The position numbers and the translations under genes are program-made. Source: an uncultured Piscinibacter sp. (GTDB lineage Bacteria; Pseudomonadota; Gammaproteobacteria; Burkholderiales; Burkholderiaceae_C). Taken from it: DNA of 64,000 nucleotides. This document shows, piece by piece, positions 27,477 to 34,871 of the stretch. The stretch is taken from the NCBI RefSeq assembly GCF_937952055.1, contig NZ_CALFYO010000033.1:1-64000 (forward strand), written 5' to 3'. How positions within the stretch are numbered: the first letter of the stretch is position 1; every line of letters starts with the position of its first letter. The notes beneath the pieces were generated by a model. It made no database searches. It had not been told where the DNA came from and saw only the letters and a list, made by a program, of their open reading frames with translations.

Positions 27477-28976
27477 CTACTGGAACGCCACCTCGGCGAA
27501 GCTGCGCAGCTTGCGGCTGTGCAACTGGTCGACGCCCTGTTCGCGCAGCCTCTCGATGGCACGGATGCCAATGCGCAGATGCTGGTCGACGCGCTCGCGG
27601 TAGAAGGTGTTGGCCATGCCGGGCAGCTTGATCTCGCCGTGCAGCGGCTTGTCGCTGACGCACAGCAAGGTTCCGTAGGGCACGCGAAAGCGGAAGCCAT
27701 TCGCCGCGATGGTGGCGCTCTCCATGTCCAGCGCGATGGCGCGGCTCTGGCTGAAGCGCCGCTCCGGCGTGGTCGACACATTGCGCGACGGCAGCAGCTC
27801 CCAGTTGCGGTTGTCGGTGCTGGCCACCGTGCCGGTGCGCATCAGCCGCTTCAGCTCGTAGCCCTTGAGCTGGGTGATCTCGGCCACCGCGGACTCGATC
27901 GCCACCTGCACCTCGGCCAGCGGTGGGATCGGCACCCACAGCGGCAGTTCCTCGTCCAGCACGTGGTCCTCGCGCACGTAGCCGTGGGCGAGCACGTAGT
28001 CGCCGAGCTGCTGCGTGTTGCGCAGGCCCGCGCAGTGGCCGAGCATGATCCAGGCGTGCGGACGCAGCACCGCGATGTGGTCGGTGATGGTCTTCGCGTT
28101 GGCCGGACCGACGCCGATGTTGACCATCGTGATGCCGGCGTTGTCCGGCCGCACCAGGTGGTAGGCCGGCATCTGCGGCAGGCGCGGCGGTGCGATGCCG
28201 AGTTCGTCGCCCGGTTGTGCACTCAGGCCGGCGCGGCGCGTCACCACGTTGCCCGGCTCGACGAAGGCCACGTAGTCCTGCGCGCGCGCGGCACTTGCCA
28301 TGGTCTCGTGACCGAGGCGGACGAACTCGTCGATGTAGAACTGGTAGTTCGTGAACAGCACGAAGTTCTGGAAATGCTCGGGTGCGGTACCCGTGTAGTG
28401 GCGCAGGCGGTGCAGCGAGTAATCCACCCGCGGCGCGGTGAACAGCGACAGCGGATGCGGCTCGCCGCGGCGCGGCTCGTGCGTGCCGTTGGCGATGCCG
28501 TCGTCCATCGCGCCGAGGTCGGGCAGGTCGAACACGTCGCGCATCAGCTGCCGCCGCTCCGCGCTCAGCGTGCCTTCGACATGGTCGCCCTCGGCGAACG
28601 AGAAGTGCACGGGGATCGGCTGCGTGCCGGTGCCGACCTCCAGTGCCACGCCATGGTTGCGCAACAACAGGCGGAACTGCTCGAGGTAGTAGTTGGCGAA
28701 CAGGTCGGGCCGCGTCAACGAGGTTTCGTAGGTGCCGGGGCCCGCGACGAAGCCGTAGGACAGGCGCGAGTCGGCGCGCGCCACCGTGTCGGTGTGCACG
28801 CGCACGAAGGGGTAGCAGGCCCGCACCTTCGCGCCCACGTCCTCGCCGGCGACGAAGCGATGCAGGGCCTCGCGCAGGTGGGCAATGCCGGCGTCGTAGA
28901 TGGACTTCACCTGCGCGAGCGCACGATCCGGATCGTCGAAGCGGGCGGGAGCGACGAAGGCGGGCTGGAAGCTCAT
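27477..28976 (-). CDS. amn: AMP nucleosidase
   Basis: This 499-aa enzyme hydrolyses AMP to adenine and ribose 5-phosphate (E. coli Amn is 484 aa). The N-terminal domain contains HFSFAEGDHVEGTLSAERRQ. The C-terminal nucleosidase domain shows MVNIGVGPANAKTITDHIAV, HAWIMLGHCAGLRNTQQLGD, and the purine-nucleoside-phosphorylase-like ALDMESATIAANGFRFRVPY near the end, whose DMES Glu and Asp contact ribose and base. I place the start at the ATG 28976 (MSFQPAF); the frame is open to 29135, but that stretch lies in the divergent promoter region shared with dadA. Confidence 0.95.
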   Translation of the reverse strand: MSFQPAFVAPARFDDPDRALAQVKSIYDAGIAHLREALHRFVAGEDVGAKVRACYPFVRVHTDTVARADSRLSYGFVAGPGTYETSLTRPDLFANYYLEQFRLLLRNHGVALEVGTGTQPIPVHFSFAEGDHVEGTLSAERRQLMRDVFDLPDLGAMDDGIANGTHEPRRGEPHPLSLFTAPRVDYSLHRLRHYTGTAPEHFQNFVLFTNYQFYIDEFVRLGHETMASAARAQDYVAFVEPGNVVTRRAGLSAQPGDELGIAPPRLPQMPAYHLVRPDNAGITMVNIGVGPANAKTITDHIAVLRPHAWIMLGHCAGLRNTQQLGDYVLAHGYVREDHVLDEELPLWVPIPPLAEVQVAIESAVAEITQLKGYELKRLMRTGTVASTDNRNWELLPSRNVSTTPERRFSQSRAIALDMESATIAANGFRFRVPYGTLLCVSDKPLHGEIKLPGMANTFYRERVDQHLRIGIRAIERLREQGVDQLHSRKLRSFAEVAFQ

Positions 28977-29152
28977 GGTCGGATTGTGGCGGCGATTGAG
29001 GGTGGCGGCGGCGATCTGGATGAACTGCGGTACGACCCATGTTTTGGGAACGAAAATTCCGAGATCCTGGCAATTACCTTCAATCTGCAGCGAAATACTC
29101 CAAGTCTGCCTCGATAAGCTCACGCATCGAATCAATTGCGGAGTGCGCTGTC

Positions 29153-30418
29153 ATGAAGGTCATCGTTCTGGGCAGCGGCGTCATTGGCGTGACCAGCGCC
29201 TGGCATCTGGCGCTGGCCGGTCACGAGGTCACCGTGGTCGACCGCCAGGACAGCGCTGGCAAGGAGACCAGCTACGCCAATGCCGGCGAAGTGTCGCCCG
29301 GCTACTCGGCGCCCTGGGCCGGCCCGGGCGTGCCGGTGAAGGCGATCAAGTGGCTGCTGATGCAGCACCGGCCGCTGGTCATCCGCCCCCATCTCGACAT
29401 GGGCCTGGTGCGCTGGGGCCTTTCGATGCTGCGCAACTGCACCTCCGCGCGCTACGAGCTGAACAAGAGCCGCATGGTGCGCCTGGCCGAGTACAGCCGC
29501 GACGTGCTGCGCGAGATGCGCAGCAGCATCGGCATCGGCTACGACGAGCGCTCTCAGGGCACGCTGCAACTGTTCCGCACGCAGAAGCAGTTCGACGGCA
29601 CCGGCGCCGACATCGAGGTGCTCAAGCGCTACGGCGTGCGCTACGAACTGCTCGACCGCGCCGGCTGCATCCACCACGAGCCGGCGCTGGCGCGCGTGAA
29701 GGACAAGTTCGTCGGCGGCCTGCTGCTGCCCGGCGACGAGACCGGCGACTGCTTCAAGTTCACGCAGAACCTCGCCGCGCGTGCTGCGCAGCGCGGCGTG
29801 CAGTTCCGCTACGGCACCTCCATCGAGCGCCTCGACACCAGTGGCGGCCGCATCAGCGGCGTGGTCACCGGCGCGGGCACGCTGCAGGCCGACGCCTACC
29901 TCGTCGCCTTGGGCAGCTACTCGCCGATGCTGCTGTCGCCGCTGGGCATCCGCATCCCGGTCTATCCGGTGAAGGGCTACTCGATCACCGTGCCCATCAC
30001 CGATGCGAGCGGCGCACCCGAGTCGACCGTGATGGACGAGACACACAAGGTCGCGGTGACTCGCCTGGGCGAGCGCATCCGCGTCGGCGGCACCGCCGAA
30101 CTGGCCGGCTACACGTTGCAGTTGCACGAGCCGCGTCGGCGCACGCTGGAGCATGTCGTCACCGACCTGTTCCCGGCCGGCGGCGACGTCGCGCAAGCCG
30201 AATTCTGGTGCGGGCTGCGGCCGATGACGCCAGACGGCACGCCGGTGGTCGGCGGCACGCGGCTGCCCAACCTCTACCTTGCCACCGGCCACGGCACGCT
30301 GGGCTGGACCATGGCGGCGGGCACGGGGCGCGTGATGGCCGACCTGATCTCCGGCCGCGAACCGGCCATCGACATGGCCGGCCTGACGATCGACCGCTAC
30401 GCGAACGCCTACGCCTGA
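29153..30418 (+). CDS. dadA: D-amino acid dehydrogenase
   Basis: This is a 421-aa DAO-type flavoprotein. The FAD-binding GSGVIG lies at residues 7-12, EVTVVDRQ provides the ribose-binding acidic residue, and ETSYANAGEVSPGYSAPWAG is the DadA signature. The C-terminal part has GLRPMTPDGTPVVGG and NLYLATGHGTLGWTMAAG. It oxidises D-alanine and other D-amino acids to 2-oxo acids and passes electrons to the respiratory chain at the inner membrane. GGAG sits 8 nt before the ATG. No alanine racemase is adjacent. Its last 10 bp overlap the convergent lipid kinase gene. Confidence 0.95.
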   Translation: MKVIVLGSGVIGVTSAWHLALAGHEVTVVDRQDSAGKETSYANAGEVSPGYSAPWAGPGVPVKAIKWLLMQHRPLVIRPHLDMGLVRWGLSMLRNCTSARYELNKSRMVRLAEYSRDVLREMRSSIGIGYDERSQGTLQLFRTQKQFDGTGADIEVLKRYGVRYELLDRAGCIHHEPALARVKDKFVGGLLLPGDETGDCFKFTQNLAARAAQRGVQFRYGTSIERLDTSGGRISGVVTGAGTLQADAYLVALGSYSPMLLSPLGIRIPVYPVKGYSITVPITDASGAPESTVMDETHKVAVTRLGERIRVGGTAELAGYTLQLHEPRRRTLEHVVTDLFPAGGDVAQAEFWCGLRPMTPDGTPVVGGTRLPNLYLATGHGTLGWTMAAGTGRVMADLISGREPAIDMAGLTIDRYANAYA

Positions 30419-31416
30419 GCGGCCTCGCTGATGGCGGCCGATTCGACGGCCGGCCGGCGCGGCAGCTTGGTGCTCACCACGCTGACGGCCGCGGCGCGAA
30501 TGCGCACCTCGAAGCGGCGCAGCGGCGCCAGCGGCTCGCCGTCGGCGGCCAGCGGCAGTTCGTCGTCGCTCTCGATCTGCATGGCCTGGAAGGTCCAGGT
30601 GTGCACCTTGGGGTTCGCGAGGTGGGTGCCGTTGAGCAAGCGCGGCAGCATGGCCAGCGTGCCGAGCCGGCTGAAGCGGCCGGCCACCAGCAGGTCGAGC
30701 TTGCCGTCGCCGACGCGCGCGCTGGGCACCGCGGGCATGCCGCTGCCGTAGCTGCGCGTGTTCAGCACGGAGGCGAAGATCGCCTCGCCTTCGTGGCACG
30801 GCGCGCCATCCAGCGCGATGCGGATGCGGTGCGTGCGCAGCGAGGCCAGCTCGCCCAGCGTCGCCCACAGGTAGCGTGGCAGGCCGTCGATCCAGCGCGG
30901 TCCTGCCAACGCACGGCGCGCCACGGCGGCGTCGAAGCCGGCGGCGAGGCTGGAGAAGAAGGGCACGCGAAGCCGCGGCGTGATCAGCTCACCCACGTCC
31001 ATGCGCCGCGTCGGCCCGCGCAGTGCCAGGTCCAGTGCCTTCTGCCAGGGCAGGCCGGCGACGCCGAGCGCGCGCGCGGTGTCGTTGCCGCCGCCCAGCG
31101 GCACCACGCCGAGCGCGAGGCGGTGCGTCAGCAGCACGGGCAGCATGTGGTGCAGCGTGCCGTCGCCGCCGACGAGCACGACACGGCTGCTGCGCGGCAG
31201 GCATTGCAGCGTGGCTCGCGAACGCTCGATGCTGTCGGACTCGACCAGCGCCACGCCCGGCGCGTGCGACGCGAGCCAGGCGCGCACCGGCTCGGCCAGC
31301 GCCGCTGCCTGTCCGCTGGCAGCGCGAGGGTTGAGCAGCACCATCGTCGGCCGCTCGGGGCGGTAGACGATGCGCTCCTCCTCGTCGTCGGGCTGGGTCG
31401 ATGGTGGCGCGAGCAT
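30409..31416 (-). CDS. Diacylglycerol kinase family lipid kinase (YegS-like)
   Basis: This 335-aa protein of the DAGK_cat family has the nucleotide-binding GGDGT at residues 83-87 (VVLVGGDGTLHHML), followed by LGVVPLGGGNDTARALG, the second phosphate-binding segment, and a C-terminal beta-sandwich domain. Such enzymes phosphorylate lipid alcohols such as diacylglycerol or phosphatidylglycerol. It is divergent from the amidohydrolase gene and overlaps dadA tail to tail by 10 bp. The lipid substrate is not predictable. Confidence 0.88.
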   Translation of the reverse strand: MLAPPSTQPDDEEERIVYRPERPTMVLLNPRAASGQAAALAEPVRAWLASHAPGVALVESDSIERSRATLQCLPRSSRVVLVGGDGTLHHMLPVLLTHRLALGVVPLGGGNDTARALGVAGLPWQKALDLALRGPTRRMDVGELITPRLRVPFFSSLAAGFDAAVARRALAGPRWIDGLPRYLWATLGELASLRTHRIRIALDGAPCHEGEAIFASVLNTRSYGSGMPAVPSARVGDGKLDLLVAGRFSRLGTLAMLPRLLNGTHLANPKVHTWTFQAMQIESDDELPLAADGEPLAPLRRFEVRIRAAAVSVVSTKLPRRPAVESAAISEAAQA

Positions 31417-31451
31417 CGACCGAAGAGCCTAGCGCAATTTCCCGGGCCTGC

Positions 31452-31467
31452 CGCCGGCATGCCGGCG
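31452..31467. promoter_or_regulatory. 16-bp perfect palindrome in divergent promoter region
   Basis: CGCCGGCATGCCGGCG is a perfect 16-bp palindrome between the divergent lipid kinase and amidohydrolase genes, about 8 bp before an AAAATC -10-like box (31476-31481). It could be an operator, although GC-rich palindromes also arise by chance here. Confidence 0.3.
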
Positions 31468-31508
31468 TGCCGCGCAAAATCGCACGCTTGCCCGAGTCCG
31501 AAGCCACC

Positions 31509-32570
31509 ATGCTGATCGTCCACAACCCCGACCATGCCCGCCACGCCGGACGCCAGGAGATGTTCCGCGGTCGGCTGGTGCCCTGCCACGAGGTGCCGCA
31601 GCGGCTGGACCACGTGCTCGCCGAGCTGGCGCGCCGCGGCTTCGGGCCGCGGTTCACGCCCGCCGAACTGCACAATGGCACGGACGCCGCCTGCGACGAC
31701 GTGCTGCAGCGCATCCACGCGCCGCGCTATCTGCGCTTCCTGGCACAGGCCTGGGACGAATGGCTCGCGCTCGACCCGGCGAACGCCGACCTCGACGCGC
31801 TGCCCTCGGTGTGGCCGGTGCGCGGCTTCCGCGCCGACATCGAGCCGGACAACTTCGCTGCGCGCCTGGGCCTGTACTCGTTCGACGCCGGCACGCCGCT
31901 GACCGCCGGCAGCTGGGTGGCCGCGCGCACCGGTGCGCATGGCGCCGTGCTCGCCGCGCGGGCCGTGGCGCAAGGTCGCGAGCGGGTCGCGTTCGCGCTG
32001 AGCCGCCCGCCGGGGCACCACGCGGGCGCCGACTTCTTCGGCGGCTACTGCTTCCTCAACAACGCGGCGCTGGCGGCGCAGACCTTGCGCGACCAGGGCG
32101 CCGCTCGCGTGGCGGTGCTCGACATCGACTACCACCACGGCAATGGCACGCAGAGCATCTTCTACGAGCGTGCCGACGTGCTGACGATCTCGATCCACGG
32201 TGACCCGCGCACCGAATATCCCTTCTACCTCGGCCACGCCGACGAGCGTGGCGTGCTCGCCGGCGAGGGCTTCAACCTCAACCTGCCGCTGCCGCGAGGC
32301 ACCGGCTTCGCGCGCTGGCACGAGGCGCTGCGACAGGCGACTGCCGCGGTGCGGGCCTTCGGCGCGCAGGCGCTGGTGGTGCCGCTGGGCGTCGACACCT
32401 TCGAGGGCGACCCGATCTCCGGCTTCACGCTGAGAAGCGAGGATTACCTGCGTATTGGCGCGGGCCTGGCGGCACTGAATCTGCCCACCGTGTTCGTGTT
32501 CGAGGGCGGCTATGCCGTGGCCGAAGTCGGCATCAACGTGGTCAACGTGCTGCAGGGTTTCGAAGTATGA
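31509..32570 (+). CDS. Histone deacetylase family / acetylpolyamine amidohydrolase
   Basis: This 353-aa zinc hydrolase of the arginase/deacetylase fold has SRPPGHH at 165-171 with the tandem catalytic histidines, DIDYHHGNGTQ placing zinc ligands Asp207 and His209, and GVDTFEGDPISGF holding the third ligand. FVFEGGYAV carries the transition-state Tyr. The HGDPRTEYPFYLGHADERG segment is typical of bacterial acetylpolyamine amidohydrolases, so removing acetyl groups from polyamines or related amines is the likely role. Its stop overlaps the VanZ-like gene start (ATGA). Confidence 0.88.
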   Translation: MLIVHNPDHARHAGRQEMFRGRLVPCHEVPQRLDHVLAELARRGFGPRFTPAELHNGTDAACDDVLQRIHAPRYLRFLAQAWDEWLALDPANADLDALPSVWPVRGFRADIEPDNFAARLGLYSFDAGTPLTAGSWVAARTGAHGAVLAARAVAQGRERVAFALSRPPGHHAGADFFGGYCFLNNAALAAQTLRDQGAARVAVLDIDYHHGNGTQSIFYERADVLTISIHGDPRTEYPFYLGHADERGVLAGEGFNLNLPLPRGTGFARWHEALRQATAAVRAFGAQALVVPLGVDTFEGDPISGFTLRSEDYLRIGAGLAALNLPTVFVFEGGYAVAEVGINVVNVLQGFEV

Positions 32571-33799
32571 CCCCCATGCCGACCCCGGCCGTCGCGCCCG
32601 GTGAGGACGGCAGACCTCACGCCGGAGCGGTGCGGGCGCTGCACCTGATCTGCCTCGTGCTCGTCACGCACGGCTCACTCTATCCCTGGGAGTTCGGCTG
32701 GCCAGTGGGCGGCTTCGCGTCCGCTTGGCGCAGCTTGTGGACGCCGGGGCCCTTGTGGAGCGGCCTGGGGGACGTGGTGGGCAACGTCGCGTTGTTTGTC
32801 CCGATAGGTGCATTGATGTTGCTCGATCTCAGGCAGTCGCGCGTCATGCCGCGCTGGCTCGTGCCGATCATGTTGCTCCTGGGCACGCTGTTCGCGATCC
32901 TGCTGCAGGTCCTCCAGATCGCTGTGCCGGCGCGCGACCCCCAGCTCTCGGATGTGGCCTGGAACGTACTCGGCCTGCTGATCGGTGCCGCGCTGTCGGG
33001 TGCGCTTCGGCGCCTTCGGCTCGCGACGACATCGGTCGACGGCCGCCGAGCCGTTCAACTCTGGCTCATCGGCGTCTGGCTGGTGACTGAGTGGTGGCCG
33101 CTGATTCCCACCATCGACTGGCAACACGTCAAGGATGCGCTCAAGCCGTTGTTGCTGGCGCCGCGCTGGAGTGTGCACAGCGTCGCCGAGTCGGCTTTGA
33201 TGGTCGTCGTTGTGGCGCGCTTGTTGCGCGGGTTGCCGGCTGCCGGCTGGCTGCTGCTCGGTGTCGTGGGGTTCGCGCTGGGTGGGAAGCTGTTCATCGC
33301 GGAGCAGGCGATCTCGCTGGGCCGCGCCTGCGGCATGGCGGCCGGCCTGTTGCTCGGCGCAGCCAGCTTGCGCCTCGATGCGACACTCAGCGCGCGCTGG
33401 CTGGTCGCCTCTACGTGGGTATGGCTGAGCCTCGACGAACTGCGGCCGTTCGAGTTGGCTGGATCGGTTGGCGTCTTCCAGGCGATCCCCTTCGTCGCTT
33501 TGTTGCAGGGGTCGCTCAGCGCCAACACGCTCGGATTGCTGCTGCTGACGTTCTGGGTCGGCGTGATCCTGGTGTTCACGCTCGAGGTGGGCGCGCGGCC
33601 CGGTGTGATGGCAACAGGTCTCTGCATCTGGTTGCTGACGCTCGAAGTGGCGCAGATGTTCTTGCCTGGGCGCGTGGCCGACATCACGCCGATGCTTGTT
33701 CCCGCGCTGTGGGTTCTCGCTCTCCATGCGGCGGGAGCGGTGCCGCCAAGCGCATCTCGCGCGCCTCGCAAGCGACAGCACCGTCGAACCGACGCCTGA
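32567..33799 (+). CDS. VanZ-like family membrane protein
   Basis: This is a 410-aa protein with roughly ten hydrophobic spans. The N-terminal 130 residues fit the VanZ pattern: a membrane helix, then YPWEFGW, GDVVGNVALFVPIGALMLLD, and PARDPQLSDVAWNVLGLLIG. The C-terminal half is a second set of spans with GRVADITPMLVPALWVLAL, which repeats the DxxxN-type theme and suggests an internal duplication. VanZ proteins affect cell-envelope or glycopeptide interaction in Gram-positives, but their general role is unknown. It is coupled by ATGA to the amidohydrolase gene. Confidence 0.75.
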   Translation: MTPMPTPAVAPGEDGRPHAGAVRALHLICLVLVTHGSLYPWEFGWPVGGFASAWRSLWTPGPLWSGLGDVVGNVALFVPIGALMLLDLRQSRVMPRWLVPIMLLLGTLFAILLQVLQIAVPARDPQLSDVAWNVLGLLIGAALSGALRRLRLATTSVDGRRAVQLWLIGVWLVTEWWPLIPTIDWQHVKDALKPLLLAPRWSVHSVAESALMVVVVARLLRGLPAAGWLLLGVVGFALGGKLFIAEQAISLGRACGMAAGLLLGAASLRLDATLSARWLVASTWVWLSLDELRPFELAGSVGVFQAIPFVALLQGSLSANTLGLLLLTFWVGVILVFTLEVGARPGVMATGLCIWLLTLEVAQMFLPGRVADITPMLVPALWVLALHAAGAVPPSASRAPRKRQHRRTDA

Positions 33800-33820
33800 G
33801 CACGCAACCCTCGCCGGACG

Positions 33821-34789
33821 TCAGTCCACCACCTCGGCGCCACTCATGAGGGCCACGAAGCGGTCGATGCCGATGTTGCCGCCCGACAGCGTGACGCCGA
33901 CCCGCCGTCCGCGAAAGCGCTCGCGGTGATGCATCAGCGCCGCCAGCGCACAGGCGCCCGAGGGCTCCAGCACCAGCTTCAGGCGCTCGAAGGCGAAGCG
34001 CATCGCCTCCACCACCACCGGGTCGGGCACGGCGAGCACGTCGGTCACCTGCGTGCGGATGACCTCCCAGGGGTGGCGGCCCACTGCCTGCGTCTGCTGG
34101 CCGTCGCAGATGGTGCGCGGCACGTCGATGTGCACGATCTCGCCGCGGCGCAGCGACTGCTGCATGTCGTTGCCGCGCTCGGGCTCGGCACCGAACACCT
34201 CGATCGCGGGCAGCAGGTGTTTCGCCGCGACCGTGCAGCCGGAGAGCAGGCCACCGCCGCCGGCGCAGACGATCAGCGCGTCGAGCGCGCCGGCATCCTC
34301 GATCAGTTCCAGCGCCGCCGTGCCCTGGCCGGCCATCACCGGCAGGTGATCGAAAGGCGGGATGAGCGCGGCGCCGCGCTCGCGCGTCAGGCGCGCGGCG
34401 ATCTCGGCGCGGTCCTGCGTGTAGCGGTCGTAGACGATCACCTCCGCGCCGTAGCCGCGTGTGGCGGCGAGCTTGAGTGCCGGTGCGTCGTGCGGCATCA
34501 CGATGGTGGCGGCGCAGCCGTGCAGCCGCGCGGCCAGCGCCACCGCCTGCGCGTGGTTGCCGGAGGAGAACGCGACCACGCCGCGCGCCCGTTCGGCCTC
34601 GCTGAGCACGTTCACTGCGTTGTAGCCGCCGCGGAACTTGAAGGCACCCATGCGTTGCAGGTTCTCGGCCTTCATCAGCACCTGCATGCCGAGCAGGCCG
34701 TCGAGCGTGCGCGAGGTGACCACGGGGGTGCGGTGCGCCACCCCCTTCAGGCGGGCGGCGGCGGATTCGATCGCGGCGAACTGGAGCAT
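33821..34789 (-). CDS. Threonine/serine dehydratase (PLP-dependent)
   Basis: This is a 322-aa fold-type II PLP enzyme of the catabolic threonine ammonia-lyase or serine racemase/dehydratase type. The Schiff-base lysine is Lys51 in GAFKFRGGYNA, FSSGNHAQAVALAA binds substrate carboxylate, and CAGGGGLLSGC cradles the PLP phosphate. There is no C-terminal ACT regulatory domain, so it is not the biosynthetic IlvA type. It deaminates threonine or serine to 2-oxo acid; racemase activity cannot be excluded. The start lies 28 nt inside a striking inverted repeat shared with the divergent carboxylase gene. Confidence 0.9.
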   Translation of the reverse strand: MLQFAAIESAAARLKGVAHRTPVVTSRTLDGLLGMQVLMKAENLQRMGAFKFRGGYNAVNVLSEAERARGVVAFSSGNHAQAVALAARLHGCAATIVMPHDAPALKLAATRGYGAEVIVYDRYTQDRAEIAARLTRERGAALIPPFDHLPVMAGQGTAALELIEDAGALDALIVCAGGGGLLSGCTVAAKHLLPAIEVFGAEPERGNDMQQSLRRGEIVHIDVPRTICDGQQTQAVGRHPWEVIRTQVTDVLAVPDPVVVEAMRFAFERLKLVLEPSGACALAALMHHRERFRGRRVGVTLSGGNIGIDRFVALMSGAEVVD

Positions 34790-34816
34790 GGTGCGGGCTG
34801 GCGGTTGTCCCGGGCG

Positions 34817-34854
34817 CGACCACTGTAGCGCGCGGCCCGGCGCTACAGTGGTCG
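34817..34854. promoter_or_regulatory. 15-bp perfect inverted repeat with mirrored -10 boxes
   Basis: CGACCACTGTAGCGC (34817-34831) and GCGCTACAGTGGTCG (34840-34854) are perfect inverted copies around an 8-nt GC spacer. Each arm contains TACAGT reading outward, a good -10 hexamer for the gene on that side: + strand 34844-34849 for the carboxylase (ATG 34872), minus strand 34827-34822 for the dehydratase (ATG 34789). The arrangement suggests overlapping divergent promoters within one symmetrical protein-binding site. Confidence 0.6.
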
Positions 34855-34871
34855 GACCGGGAGTGACGCGC

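Noticed and set aside
26052..29117. 1021-codon open frame on the plus strand
   Set aside because: It spans the antisense of three recognised regions (adaptor end, NodT-like channel and amn) and has shadow-frame composition.
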